DNA of 15,950 bases. It comes from JAYFNU01 sp964460755. Lineage in GTDB: Bacteria > Bacillota > Clostridia > Oscillospirales > Ruminococcaceae. This document shows positions 6,922 through 13,772 of the stretch, piece by piece. The notes beneath the pieces were generated by a model that saw nothing but the letters and a program-made list of their open reading frames with translations, ran no database searches and was not told where the DNA came from. The stretch spans positions 1 through 15,950 of the forward strand of contig CAYWQL010000030.1 in assembly GCA_964460755.1 (NCBI GenBank), written 5' to 3'. Numbering within the stretch: position 1 is the stretch's first letter; every line of letters starts with the position of its first letter. The translations under genes and the position numbers were made by a program.

Positions 6922-7255
6922 GTGTAATTCCTTCCTTTTCAAGCCACATCTCCAAAAGGGTATCGACATCGTCAGCGAACTCCTTGTCGGTCCGGTCTTC
7001 TTTTTTTTCTATTTTCTCAAGCACACCGAAGGAAAACTCCGACGTTCCGTACTCTTCCCAATCCTTGCGCATTTCGGGCTCGGGACAGGATTTTGTAACT
7101 GTCGCGAAGTTGAACCGATTTGTCATACTTTCAATATCCCGCGTCGATTTAATCCATCTTTTCCCCGTCTTTTTACATTCAATGCAGTATACTCCGCCGA
7201 CAACCGTCTTGTTTTTATACGCTTCTTTGAGCGCTTTTTTCTTTTCCGCGTCCAT
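6899..7255 (-). CDS. GIY-YIG-like protein (degenerate motif)
   Basis: The 118-residue product resembles a family of short GIY-YIG nuclease-like proteins common in Clostridia. It has a charged N-terminal helix, then GGVYCIECKKTGKRWIKST (residues about 20-38), then NRFNF, and a region KDWEEYGTSEFSFGVLEKIE typical of the fold. In true GIY-YIG nucleases the first strand has GIY and the second YIG; here they read GVY and WIK, so the second half is lost and nuclease activity is doubtful. TAGGAG precedes the ATG by 8 bases, and its TAG is the stop codon of the HxlR gene, so the two are translationally coupled. Function is unknown; the pairing with a DUF2087-like protein suggests a conserved but undescribed module. 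Confidence 0.7.
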   Translation of the reverse strand: MDAEKKKALKEAYKNKTVVGGVYCIECKKTGKRWIKSTRDIESMTNRFNFATVTKSCPEPEMRKDWEEYGTSEFSFGVLEKIEKKEDRTDKEFADDVDTLLEMWLEKEGITHGAENKA

Positions 7256-7266
7256 TGGTTTTTCTC

Positions 7267-7602
7267 CTAATTGTTGTCTTCTTTTTTGTGAAAGCCTTCG
7301 GCGAAAACCTCAAGCTCTCTTAATATAGGTATGAGCGTTTTACCAAAATCGGTCAGCGCATATTCCACCCGAGGGGGAACCTCGAGAAAAACCGTTCTTG
7401 TTATTATTCCGTCGTCCTCAAGGCTTCTTAGCTGGGCTGTCAAAACCTTTTCGGACACCTCTGGAAAGCGACGGCAAAGCTCGGAAAAGCGAAGGGCGCC
7501 GTCCGAAAGATGCCACAGAATAACCGCCTTCCACTTTCCGCTTATCAGACCTACGGCAAGCTCCATAGGACAGTTATATTTTTTTCCGTGATAATCTATC
7601 AT
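7267..7602 (-). CDS. HxlR-family (winged-helix) transcriptional regulator
   Basis: The 111-residue product is a standard HxlR/DUF24 regulator. It opens with YNCPMELAVGLISGKWK, with the conserved Cys at residue 11. The winged helix follows (LRFSELCRRFPEVSEKVLTAQLRSLEDDGIITR, residues about 37-69) and then the wing (VEYALTDFGKTL). Family members such as YodB and HypR sense electrophiles or disulfide stress through that N-terminal Cys, and commonly control a divergent nitroreductase or quinone reductase, as here. I chose the ATG at 7602 because GGAAAGG lies directly upstream; the longer frame to 7638 crosses the operator. It heads an operon with the GIY-YIG-like and DUF2087-like genes. Autoregulation is likely from the palindrome just upstream. 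Confidence 0.92.
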   Translation of the reverse strand: MIDYHGKKYNCPMELAVGLISGKWKAVILWHLSDGALRFSELCRRFPEVSEKVLTAQLRSLEDDGIITRTVFLEVPPRVEYALTDFGKTLIPILRELEVFAEGFHKKEDNN

Positions 7603-7614
7603 ACCTTTCCCCCC

Positions 7615-7630
7615 CTTACAAAACGGTAAG
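7615..7630. promoter_or_regulatory. Probable HxlR operator (inverted repeat CTTAC-N6-GTAAG)
   Basis: CTTAC (7615-7619) and GTAAG (7626-7630) are perfect inverted arms separated by 6 bases, and the right arm continues as TAAC. Symmetry and sequence resemble the TAC/GTA operators of HxlR-family regulators. It lies 13 bases upstream of the hxlR-like start and just upstream of the nitroreductase promoter, well placed to control at least the regulator itself. Confidence 0.55.
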
Positions 7631-7652
7631 TAACCCACAATAAAGTGCGATA

Positions 7653-7681
7653 TTGCTAAATTTTCAACTCCACGTTATGAT
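7653..7681 (+). promoter_or_regulatory. Promoter of the nitroreductase gene
   Basis: TTGCTA (7653-7658), a 17-base spacer and TATGAT (7676-7681) form a good sigma-A promoter. The start site near 7688 leaves a 30-base leader with the AAAGGAG ribosome site. The likely HxlR operator lies 23 bases upstream of the -35. Confidence 0.65.
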
Positions 7682-7718
7682 TGTATCAGAAACCAAACAC
7701 ACACAAAGGAGTAAACAA

Positions 7719-8228
7719 ATGAACGACGTTATTAAAAATATGCTCTCGCGAAGGAGCATTCGCAAATTCACAAGCGAGGAGGTTTCCAAGGAAACCATAG
7801 AGCTTCTTCTTCGCGCCGCAATGAGCGCTCCGTCTGCCTGCAACCAGCAAATATGGCGCTTCCTGGTCGTCACTGACCGCCAAAAGCTTGAAAAGATTTC
7901 GACCTTTCATAACGGCGTAAAGCTTATAAAAGACGCTCCGGCGGCAATCGTAATATGCGGCGAGCCGACCAAAGCGACCCTCGACTACTATTGGCTTGAC
8001 GACTGCGGCGCGGCAACGGAAAATGTACTTCTCGCCGCACATTCGCTCGGGCTTGGAGCGGTATGGACTGGAATAAACCGCGAAAATAAGGAAATGCTCG
8101 ATTTCTACCGCGAAACGCTCGGAATTAAGGGCGAGTATATTCCCTTTTCTATGATAGCCTTCGGTTATCCCGCCGAAGCCCATACCCCGCGCGAAAATTA
8201 CGACGAAAACAAGGTGGTTTGGTGCTAA
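7719..8228 (+). CDS. Nitroreductase-family FMN oxidoreductase
   Basis: The 169-residue product is a small, single-domain nitroreductase. It would be a homodimer binding FMN and reducing quinones, nitro compounds or flavins with NAD(P)H. Visible landmarks are RRSIRKF at residues 11-17 (FMN phosphate contact), APSACNQQIWRFLVV in the first third, the dimer region DDCGAATENVLLAAHSLGLGAVWTG, and FGYPAE near the C-terminus. The physiological substrate cannot be told. AAAGGAG (7705-7711) precedes the ATG at 7719 by 7 bases; frame extension to 7653 would run across the promoter and is rejected. It is divergent from an HxlR regulator, an arrangement typical of electrophile or redox-stress response. 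A flavodoxin-like gene follows on the same strand 149 bases later with its own promoter. Confidence 0.93.
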   Translation: MNDVIKNMLSRRSIRKFTSEEVSKETIELLLRAAMSAPSACNQQIWRFLVVTDRQKLEKISTFHNGVKLIKDAPAAIVICGEPTKATLDYYWLDDCGAATENVLLAAHSLGLGAVWTGINRENKEMLDFYRETLGIKGEYIPFSMIAFGYPAEAHTPRENYDENKVVWC

Positions 8229-8266
8229 ATTAATCATACACCACTTTTTCGCGAAAGTCGACAGCG

Positions 8267-8315
8267 AAGCCGAAATATGCCGGCTGCTGTGGCTTCTCGT
8301 CGGCTTTATTCTTTT
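8267..8315 (+). terminator. Possible terminator after the nitroreductase gene
   Basis: AAGCCGA (8267-8273) can pair with TCGGCTT (8300-8306), which is followed by TATTCTTTT. Alternative pairings exist inside (AGCCG with CGGCT, and GAAGCC with GGCTTC). The 26-base loop is large, so termination is only plausible. Confidence 0.35.
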
Positions 8316-8316
8316 G

Positions 8317-8346
8317 TTGAAGTTCCTGCCCCCGCTATGATAAAAT
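8317..8346 (+). promoter_or_regulatory. Promoter of the flavodoxin-like gene
   Basis: TTGAAG (8317-8322), an 18-base spacer and TAAAAT (8341-8346) form a plausible sigma-A promoter, with a start near 8353 and a leader of about 25 bases. Confidence 0.5.
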
Positions 8347-8377
8347 AAATGTATTAAAAATGTCCGAGGAAAAAAAT

Positions 8378-8896
8378 ATGAACACTATCGTAATTTACAA
8401 CAGCAAAACCGGCTTTACTCAAAAATACGCCGAATGGATAGCGGCGGCGCTTGATTGCGAAGCAATTCCCCAAAAGAATGCGAAAGCCCTTTCGAAATAC
8501 GACCTCATTATTTTCGGCGGCGGCATTATGGCAAGTATGATTACGGGCCTTTCAAAAATGAAAAAGTCGGCGTTTAAGGAAAACAAAAAGCTTGTCGTCT
8601 TCGCGACGGGCGCGACGCACGTTAATGAAGCCGAAACCATTGAAGGCTTTAAGAACGCCAACTTCACCGAAAACGAGCGCCAATCGATACCGTTTTTCTA
8701 TTTTCAAAGCGGGCTTAATTTTGAAAAAATGAAATTTTTCCCGAAGGCTCTTCTCAATATGATGAAAAATTCACTTGCGAAAAAAGAAAACAAAACCGAA
8801 GAAGAAAAGGAAATGCTAAAAGCCTTTGAGCATTCCTGCGACTCGTCGAGTGAAAAATTTATCGCGCCGCTTGTTGAGTATGTGAAAAAGCTGTAA
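8378..8896 (+). CDS. Flavodoxin-domain protein
   Basis: The 172-residue product opens MNTIVIYNSKTGFTQKYAEW. This is the first strand and FMN phosphate-binding loop (residues 8-18) of a flavodoxin fold. YDLIIFGGGIMASMI (second flavin loop region) and LVVFATGA follow. The C-terminal third is helical and lysine-rich. It resembles the protoporphyrinogen-oxidase-like or domain-only flavodoxins of Firmicutes more than small electron-carrier flavodoxins. It would be a cytoplasmic FMN protein passing electrons; the partner is unknown. GAGGA lies about 8 bases before the ATG at 8378; an upstream ATG at 8360 overlaps that ribosome site. It sits beside the nitroreductase, which suggests but does not prove a joint redox role. 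Confidence 0.85.
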   Translation: MNTIVIYNSKTGFTQKYAEWIAAALDCEAIPQKNAKALSKYDLIIFGGGIMASMITGLSKMKKSAFKENKKLVVFATGATHVNEAETIEGFKNANFTENERQSIPFFYFQSGLNFEKMKFFPKALLNMMKNSLAKKENKTEEEKEMLKAFEHSCDSSSEKFIAPLVEYVKKL

Positions 8897-8999
8897 ATCA
8901 GATTTTAAACCCGATTGCGGAATATGACGAGCTAAAAAAGAATCGGCGGATACTTCTGCGAAGCTTGACCGTCGGAACTAAGTCAAAAAACAGATTAAA

Positions 9000-9024
9000 A
9001 AAAGCGAGGTGTTACCTCGCTTTT
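9000..9024. terminator. Terminator at the end of spoVAD (overlaps its stop codon)
   Basis: AAAAGCGAGGT (9000-9010) and ACCTCGCTTTT (9014-9024) pair perfectly over 11 bp around a GTT loop. Read on the minus strand the stem runs into seven T residues, and the spoVAD stop codon lies in its first arm. On the plus strand TTTTATTTTG follows, so it can also stop transcripts of the flavodoxin-like gene. Confidence 0.9.
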
Positions 9025-10039
9025 ATTTTGCTTTCGGCGGAATAAGATGAACCAAATGTGCGACAGCGGGTATACTTTCCCCTTGCTGAAACGAGGTCGG
9101 GCTCATAAGCGCCCCCGTCGCCATAAAAAGCGCGTCTGCCATTTCGCCCCTCTCCATTAAGGGCAAGAAATATCCGCAAAGCACGCTCGCCGAGCATCCG
9201 CAGCCCGAACCTCCCGAATAGACCCCCTGCTTTTCGCGGTCATAGATAAGCTTGCCGCAGTCAAGATGATTTCCCACATTGTACCCCTCGCGCTTAAGAA
9301 GGTCTAAGAAAACGTCGCTTCCGACTACGCCGAGGTCGCCCGTAATTATCGCGCCGAAATCCCTCGGCGCGGTTTTTGTATCCTCAAAAAACTTTATAAG
9401 GGTATCCGCGGCGGCGGGCGCCATTGCGCAGCCCATATTGTTTATGTCGCACACCTCGTAATCTACCACCGCCCCAAAGCAAACCTCGCTCACGCTGACG
9501 GCTTTTTCATTATGCCCGCTGACGATAACGCAGCCCGAGCCTGAGGTCGTCCATTGAGAACAGGGCGAACGCTGACCGCCGTATTCAAGCGGAAAGCGAA
9601 ACTGTCGCTCGGCGGCGCAAAAATGGCTTGAGGTCACCCCCGCGGCAATTTCAGCAAAATCTCCGTCGACGAATACCGCCGCCATTGCGAGACTCTCCGC
9701 CATTGTGGAGCAGGCGCCGAAAAGCCCCGCGAAGGGGATATCGGTGTCCCTGACGGCATAGCCCGACGCGATACACTGGTTTAACAGGTCGCCGCCGAAA
9801 AGTATATCGACATTCTCGTTTTTTATCTTTGCCTTTTGTCTCGCAAGCGAAAAGGTCTTTTTTTGAAGCTCGCTTTCCGCCGTTTCCCAGCTCTCTTGCC
9901 CGAAATAGGTGTCGAAATCGAAATGCTCGAAATATTGCCCAAGCGGCCCCTCCTTCTCTTTTTTGCCGACATACGCCGCATAACCGATTAAAGAGGGTCG
10001 GCGTTCAAGAACAATCGTGTGCCTTCCTTTTCTTTTCAT
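9023..10039 (-). CDS. spoVAD: Stage V sporulation protein AD
   Basis: SpoVAD binds dipicolinic acid directly and, with the other SpoVA proteins in the spore inner membrane, loads it into the forespore and releases it at germination. The 338-residue product has usual family length and thiolase-like fold. Landmarks are GLFGACSTMAESLAMAA near residues 107-123, the SSHFCAAERQFRFPLEYG stretch, GAIITGDLGVVGSD, and the Cys/Gly-rich C-terminal motif GGSGCGCSASVL. I chose the ATG at 10039 because AGGTGAT lies just upstream, sharing bases with the spoVAC stop codon (TGA at 10044-10046); the longer frame to 10198 is a shadow of spoVAC. Expression is expected in the forespore under sigma-G. Confidence 0.95.
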   Translation of the reverse strand: MKRKGRHTIVLERRPSLIGYAAYVGKKEKEGPLGQYFEHFDFDTYFGQESWETAESELQKKTFSLARQKAKIKNENVDILFGGDLLNQCIASGYAVRDTDIPFAGLFGACSTMAESLAMAAVFVDGDFAEIAAGVTSSHFCAAERQFRFPLEYGGQRSPCSQWTTSGSGCVIVSGHNEKAVSVSEVCFGAVVDYEVCDINNMGCAMAPAAADTLIKFFEDTKTAPRDFGAIITGDLGVVGSDVFLDLLKREGYNVGNHLDCGKLIYDREKQGVYSGGSGCGCSASVLCGYFLPLMERGEMADALFMATGALMSPTSFQQGESIPAVAHLVHLIPPKAK

Positions 10040-10043
10040 ATTA

Positions 10044-10484
10044 TCACCTGAAAATATAATAGAGTATTCCCGCGACGACCGACGCCGCCGTACCGTAGAC
10101 GATAACGGGGCCCGCGATAATAAACATCTTCGCTCCCGTTCCAAGGACGTAGCCCTCGGTTTTGAACTCAAGCGCGGGTGAGACGACGGCGTTCGCAAAG
10201 CCCGTTATGGGAACAAGTGTGCCGGCGCCCGCGTGACGCGAAAGCTTGTCGTATACGCCGAGCCCCGTGGCAAGCGCGGCGAGAAAAATAAGCGTGAGCG
10301 AGGTTAAAAGCGCCGCCTTTTCATCGTCGACGCCGTTTATCATATGGTAAAGCGAATTAATCCACTCGCCGAACGCACAGATAAGCCCGCCGACAATAAA
10401 CGCCATCGCCCCGTCCTTAACAAACTTCGATTTCGGCATTCTTTTTTTATATAGTTTTTCATATTCGTTTTTCTCTAACTTCAT
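10044..10484 (-). CDS. spoVAC: Stage V sporulation protein AC
   Basis: This 146-residue membrane protein is SpoVAC, a component of the spore dipicolinic acid channel. In B. subtilis it behaves as a mechanosensitive channel in the spore inner membrane. A basic N-terminus (KKRMPKSKFVKDGAMAF) is followed by hydrophobic segments at about residues 27-48, 60-80 and 113-143. The motif GTLVPITGFANAVVSPALEFKTEG is the family signature, as is the GxGAKMF region after it. TAGGTAGG precedes the ATG by 6 bases. The stop overlaps the spoVAD ribosome site, so the two are translationally coupled. No spoVAE follows spoVAD. Confidence 0.95.
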   Translation of the reverse strand: MKLEKNEYEKLYKKRMPKSKFVKDGAMAFIVGGLICAFGEWINSLYHMINGVDDEKAALLTSLTLIFLAALATGLGVYDKLSRHAGAGTLVPITGFANAVVSPALEFKTEGYVLGTGAKMFIIAGPVIVYGTAASVVAGILYYIFR

Positions 10485-10513
10485 AAAAAACCTACCTATG
10501 CTTTATTTCATAT

Positions 10514-10544
10514 TAGTTGTTCCAAGCCAAGGCGGGTTTTATGC
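10514..10544 (-). promoter_or_regulatory. Possible sigma-G-like promoter of spoVAC-spoVAD
   Basis: On the minus strand GCATAA (10539-10544) is followed after 18 bases by ACAACTA (10514-10520), about 30 bases before the start codon. The -35 fits the sigma-G pattern well; the -10 matches CATWHTA at only about four of seven positions. The position and the known sigma-G control of spoVA genes support it, but the -10 is weak. Confidence 0.3.
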
Positions 10545-10559
10545 AAAAGGGTGTTTTTG

Positions 10560-10588
10560 TTGTAAAAATATGATATTTGATATATTAT
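10560..10588 (+). promoter_or_regulatory. Promoter of the WYL-domain regulator
   Basis: TTGTAA (10560-10565), a 17-base spacer and TATTAT (10583-10588) form a good sigma-A promoter about 57 bases before the start codon. The leader from near 10595 is short and shows no structure. Confidence 0.65.
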
Positions 10589-10645
10589 AGCTGTATACGA
10601 CTGTCCGATTAATGACCTTTTTATTTTGTTGAACGGAGGACGCTT

Positions 10646-11632
10646 ATGGCAGGCAATGCGAACCAAAAGCTTAAAACCCTTTATCTTATGAGGTTCTTTT
10701 ATGAGCAGACCGACGCCGAGCACGGGGCGACGATAGGCGATATGCTTGCCTATCTTGAAAAGCGGAACATCTGCGCCGAGCGAAAGTCGCTTTATGCGGA
10801 CATCGAGCTTCTTCGCGATTTCGGCTTGGATATACTTGCGACGAAATCCAAGAGCACCGACTATCGGCTTCTTTCGAGGGATTTTGAAATTTCCGAGCTC
10901 AAGCTCCTTGTTGACAGCGTGAGCGCGTCGAAGTTTTTGACGAAAAAAAAGAGCCGCGAGCTAATAAAAAAGCTTGAAGGGCTCGCGAGCGTTCACGACG
11001 CGAAAAAGCTTCGTCGGAGCGTTTTTGTGGACAACCGCATAAAAACAATGAACGAAACAATCCTTTATACCGTCGACGTTATTCACACAACCATCGGCAA
11101 TAACCACAAGCTTTCTTTTAAATACTTCAGCTACACCCCCGAAAAGGAGCGCGCCTTCCGTCATGGCGGAGACGCGTATACCGTAAGCCCTCTTTCGCTC
11201 GTATACAATGACGAGAACTACTATCTCTATGCCTTTTCGGACGAAAGCGGCGAAATAAGAACCTATCGCGTCGACCGTATGACAAACGCCGCGGAGCTTA
11301 ACGAGCCTCGCATACAATGTGCGCTCACCGACGGCTTTGACCCCGCCGAATACTCAAGCCGCGCGTTTGATATGTTTTCGGGCGAACGCGAAAGGGTGTC
11401 CCTTCTTTTTTCAAACTCCCTTTCCACCGTCGTTATCGACCGTTTCGGAAAAGACCTTCGCTTCGTTCCCGAGGGCGACGACCATTTTCGCGTTACCGTC
11501 GACGTAACGGTAAGCGACAGCTTTTTAAGCTGGATTTTCGGCTTTGGCGACAGGGTGAAAATTCTTTCTCCCGACGGGGTGAAGGGGCGGTTTGTCGATA
11601 TGGTAAAAAGGACGATTAACTCGTATGAATAA
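10646..11632 (+). CDS. WYL-domain transcriptional regulator
   Basis: The 328-residue product has the usual three-part layout. An N-terminal winged helix spans about residues 8-75 (TIGDMLAYLEKRNICAERKSLYADIELLRDFG). The WYL domain lies at about 140-215, with SPLSLVYNDENYYLYAF at 181-197 and RTYRVDRM at 205-212. The C-terminal WCX-type domain ends near residue 320. WYL proteins bind ligands, often nucleic acids or nucleotides, and act as repressors or activators; many control phage-defence or stress loci. No defence genes lie beside it here, and its target cannot be told from context. CGGAGGA is 6 bases before the ATG. The gene is divergent from spoVAC, and proB has its own promoter immediately after the stop. 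Confidence 0.9.
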   Translation: MAGNANQKLKTLYLMRFFYEQTDAEHGATIGDMLAYLEKRNICAERKSLYADIELLRDFGLDILATKSKSTDYRLLSRDFEISELKLLVDSVSASKFLTKKKSRELIKKLEGLASVHDAKKLRRSVFVDNRIKTMNETILYTVDVIHTTIGNNHKLSFKYFSYTPEKERAFRHGGDAYTVSPLSLVYNDENYYLYAFSDESGEIRTYRVDRMTNAAELNEPRIQCALTDGFDPAEYSSRAFDMFSGERERVSLLFSNSLSTVVIDRFGKDLRFVPEGDDHFRVTVDVTVSDSFLSWIFGFGDRVKILSPDGVKGRFVDMVKRTINSYE

Positions 11633-11634
11633 CC

Positions 11635-11662
11635 TTGCTTTTTTAATTCTTAACTGTATAAT
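11635..11662 (+). promoter_or_regulatory. Promoter of proBA
   Basis: TTGCTT (11635-11640), a 16-base spacer and TATAAT (11657-11662) form a good sigma-A promoter directly after the WYL gene stop. A second TATAAT-like stretch follows near 11668. No attenuator or T-box-like structure fits in the 28-base leader. Confidence 0.65.
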
Positions 11663-11696
11663 AGATTATAATTATTAGCTTTCGGGGTGAACGTTT

Positions 11697-12482
11697 TTGA
11701 AGGATAATTTTAAGCGCGTCGTAATTAAGGTGGGAAGCTCCACTCTTATTCATTCGACGGGAAAAACCAATTTAAAGCATATCGGCGAGCTTGTTCGGGT
11801 ACTCTCCGACCTTCGCAACGAGGGCCGCGAGATTGTTCTCGTCACCTCGGGCGCAATCGGCGCCGGGGTCGGCAAGCTTGGTCTTCGCGAGCGTCCGAGC
11901 GACACTCCGGGACGGCAGGCGGCGGCAACGGTCGGACAGTGCGAGCTTATGTTTATGTACGACAAGATGTTTTCGGAGTACAACCACACCGTCGGCCAGC
12001 TTCTTATAACAAAAAGCGACGTCGACGACAAGGGACGCCGAAGCAACCTGATAAACACCTTTGAAAAGCTCTTTGAATACGGCGCAATCCCAATAATCAA
12101 CGAGAACGACTCGGTTGCTGTCGAAGAAATCGTTTATGGCGACAACGACAGCCTTTCGGCTATCGTCGCCAAGCTAATCGGCGCAGACCTTTTAATTATC
12201 CTTACCGACACCGACGGACTTTATGACAAAAACCCTTCCGAAAGCTCCGACGCAAGGCTTATTCCCTATGTTGATAAAATTACAGACGATATTGTTTCCC
12301 TTGGCGGCGGCGCGGGCTCGGCGCTCGGCACAGGCGGTATGGCGACAAAAATTCACGCCGCAAAAATCGCGACCGACGCGGGGATAAAAACCGTCGTTAT
12401 GAACAGCTCGCCCATTGACAACATATACAAGGTTTTTGAAAACGAACAGGTCGGCACGACCTTTAAGGCGGTGGAAAAATGA
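11697..12482 (+). CDS. proB: Glutamate 5-kinase (no PUA domain)
   Basis: It phosphorylates glutamate to gamma-glutamyl phosphate with ATP, the first step of proline synthesis in the cytoplasm. The 261-residue product is only the amino acid kinase domain. VVIKVGSSTL (residues 8-17) is the ATP-phosphate loop with the catalytic Lys. SGAIGAGVGKL, the glutamate-site motif INENDSVA, the conserved YGDNDSLSA, and GTGGMATKIHAAKIA near the end all follow. The C-terminal PUA domain of enterobacterial enzymes (about 370 residues in all) is absent, which is common in Clostridia. The start is TTG at 11697; GGGGTGA lies 6 bases upstream and no ATG precedes the kinase motif. The last four bases (ATGA) are the start of proA, giving a tight operon. 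Confidence 0.96.
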   Translation: MKDNFKRVVIKVGSSTLIHSTGKTNLKHIGELVRVLSDLRNEGREIVLVTSGAIGAGVGKLGLRERPSDTPGRQAAATVGQCELMFMYDKMFSEYNHTVGQLLITKSDVDDKGRRSNLINTFEKLFEYGAIPIINENDSVAVEEIVYGDNDSLSAIVAKLIGADLLIILTDTDGLYDKNPSESSDARLIPYVDKITDDIVSLGGGAGSALGTGGMATKIHAAKIATDAGIKTVVMNSSPIDNIYKVFENEQVGTTFKAVEK

Positions 12483-13723
12483 GCGACGTAAAAGAACGCG
12501 GCGCGAAGGCGAGCGCTGTAAAGCGTTTTCTTTCGACGATCTCGACCGAACAGAAGAACGCGGCTCTGTCGGCGATAAAGAAAGCTTTGTTTGACAATCG
12601 GGCAACGATTATTTCGGCAAACGCAGTCGACCTTGAAAACGGAAGAGAAAACGGGCTTTCGTCGGGGCTTCTTGACAGACTTATGCTCAACAACGAGCGA
12701 ATATCCGGCATATGCGACAGCATAGACGAAATCATTGATTTCGACGACCCTGTGGGTAAAACCCTTTCTTCGGTTACACGTCCGAACGGGCTTGTCATCG
12801 AAAAGGTGAGCGTGCCTATCGGGGTTATCGCGGTTATCTTCGAGGCGCGCCCGAACGTCGCGGCGGACTCGGCGGCTCTTTGCTTGAAAAGCGGAAACGT
12901 CGTTATTCTTCGCGGAGGCAAGGAAGCGATTAATTCAAACATTGCGCTCACCGACACTATGCGCGCCGCAATCGAAAGCGTCGGCTTTCCCGCCGACTGT
13001 ATAAACCTCATTCACGACACGACGCGCAGCTCGGCGACCGAGCTTATGCGGGCTAACGAATATGTCGACCTGCTTATTCCGCGCGGCGGACGCGGACTTA
13101 TCAGCGCCGTCGTAAAGGAAGCAAGCGTTCCCGTTATCGAAACGGGCGCGGGCGTATGCCACACCTATGTTGACAAAGATGCCGACCTCAATATGGCGGC
13201 AAAGATTATCTATAACGCGAAGGTATCCCGCCCGTCGGTCTGCAACTCGCTTGAGTGTATTCTTGTTCACGCGGATATCGCAAATGCGGCGCTTCCTTTA
13301 ATTAAAGCCGAGCTCGACAAGGCAAACGTGGAAATGCGGGGCGATGACCGAACGAGAGCGATTTTGAGCGATGTTAAATCCGCCGAGGAGGACGATTGGG
13401 GTCGAGAATACAACGACCTTATTATCGCCGTCAAGGTGGTTGACGACATGGAAGAGGCTATTCGGCACATCGAAAAATACAGCACCAAGCACAGCGAAGC
13501 GATTATTTCCGACAACAGGCAAGCGGCGGAATATTTTCTTGATAACGTCGACGCGGCGGCGGTTTACGTCAACGCTTCAACCCGTTTTACCGACGGCGGC
13601 GTTTTCGGTCTCGGCGCGGAAATCGGAATTTCCACCCAAAAGCTTCACGCAAGAGGTCCTCTTGGGCTTCGCGAGCTGACGTCCTATAAATACAAAATCC
13701 ACGGTGACGGACAAATACGCTAA
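12479..13723 (+). CDS. proA: Gamma-glutamyl phosphate reductase (glutamate-5-semialdehyde dehydrogenase)
   Basis: It reduces gamma-glutamyl phosphate with NADPH to glutamate 5-semialdehyde, the second step of proline synthesis. The 414-residue product has normal family length. The dehydrogenase landmarks are PIGVIAVIFEARPNVAADSAALCLKSGN (nucleotide-binding half), PRGGRGLISAVVKEASVPVIETGAGVCH, and the catalytic Cys255 in SRPSVCNSLE. YVNASTRFTDGG and FGLGAEIGISTQKLHARGPLGLREL follow in the C-terminal part. The start ATG lies within the proB stop (ATGA), with GGCGGTGG upstream. ProA likely channels the unstable phosphate from ProB. No proC is in the window. Confidence 0.97.
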   Translation: MSDVKERGAKASAVKRFLSTISTEQKNAALSAIKKALFDNRATIISANAVDLENGRENGLSSGLLDRLMLNNERISGICDSIDEIIDFDDPVGKTLSSVTRPNGLVIEKVSVPIGVIAVIFEARPNVAADSAALCLKSGNVVILRGGKEAINSNIALTDTMRAAIESVGFPADCINLIHDTTRSSATELMRANEYVDLLIPRGGRGLISAVVKEASVPVIETGAGVCHTYVDKDADLNMAAKIIYNAKVSRPSVCNSLECILVHADIANAALPLIKAELDKANVEMRGDDRTRAILSDVKSAEEDDWGREYNDLIIAVKVVDDMEEAIRHIEKYSTKHSEAIISDNRQAAEYFLDNVDAAAVYVNASTRFTDGGVFGLGAEIGISTQKLHARGPLGLRELTSYKYKIHGDGQIR

Positions 13724-13735
13724 ATATAAAAAACA

Positions 13736-13760
13736 GCCCCTCGGCTTATTGCCGAGGGGC
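13736..13760. terminator. Bidirectional terminator between proA and the DUF47 gene
   Basis: GCCCCTCGGC (13736-13745) and GCCGAGGGGC (13751-13760) form a perfect 10-bp GC-rich stem around TTATT. On the minus strand it runs into TGTTTTTTATA, a clear terminator for the pit operon; on the plus strand ATAATTCTGTTCTT follows proA. Confidence 0.9.
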
Positions 13761-13772
13761 ATAATTCTGTTC

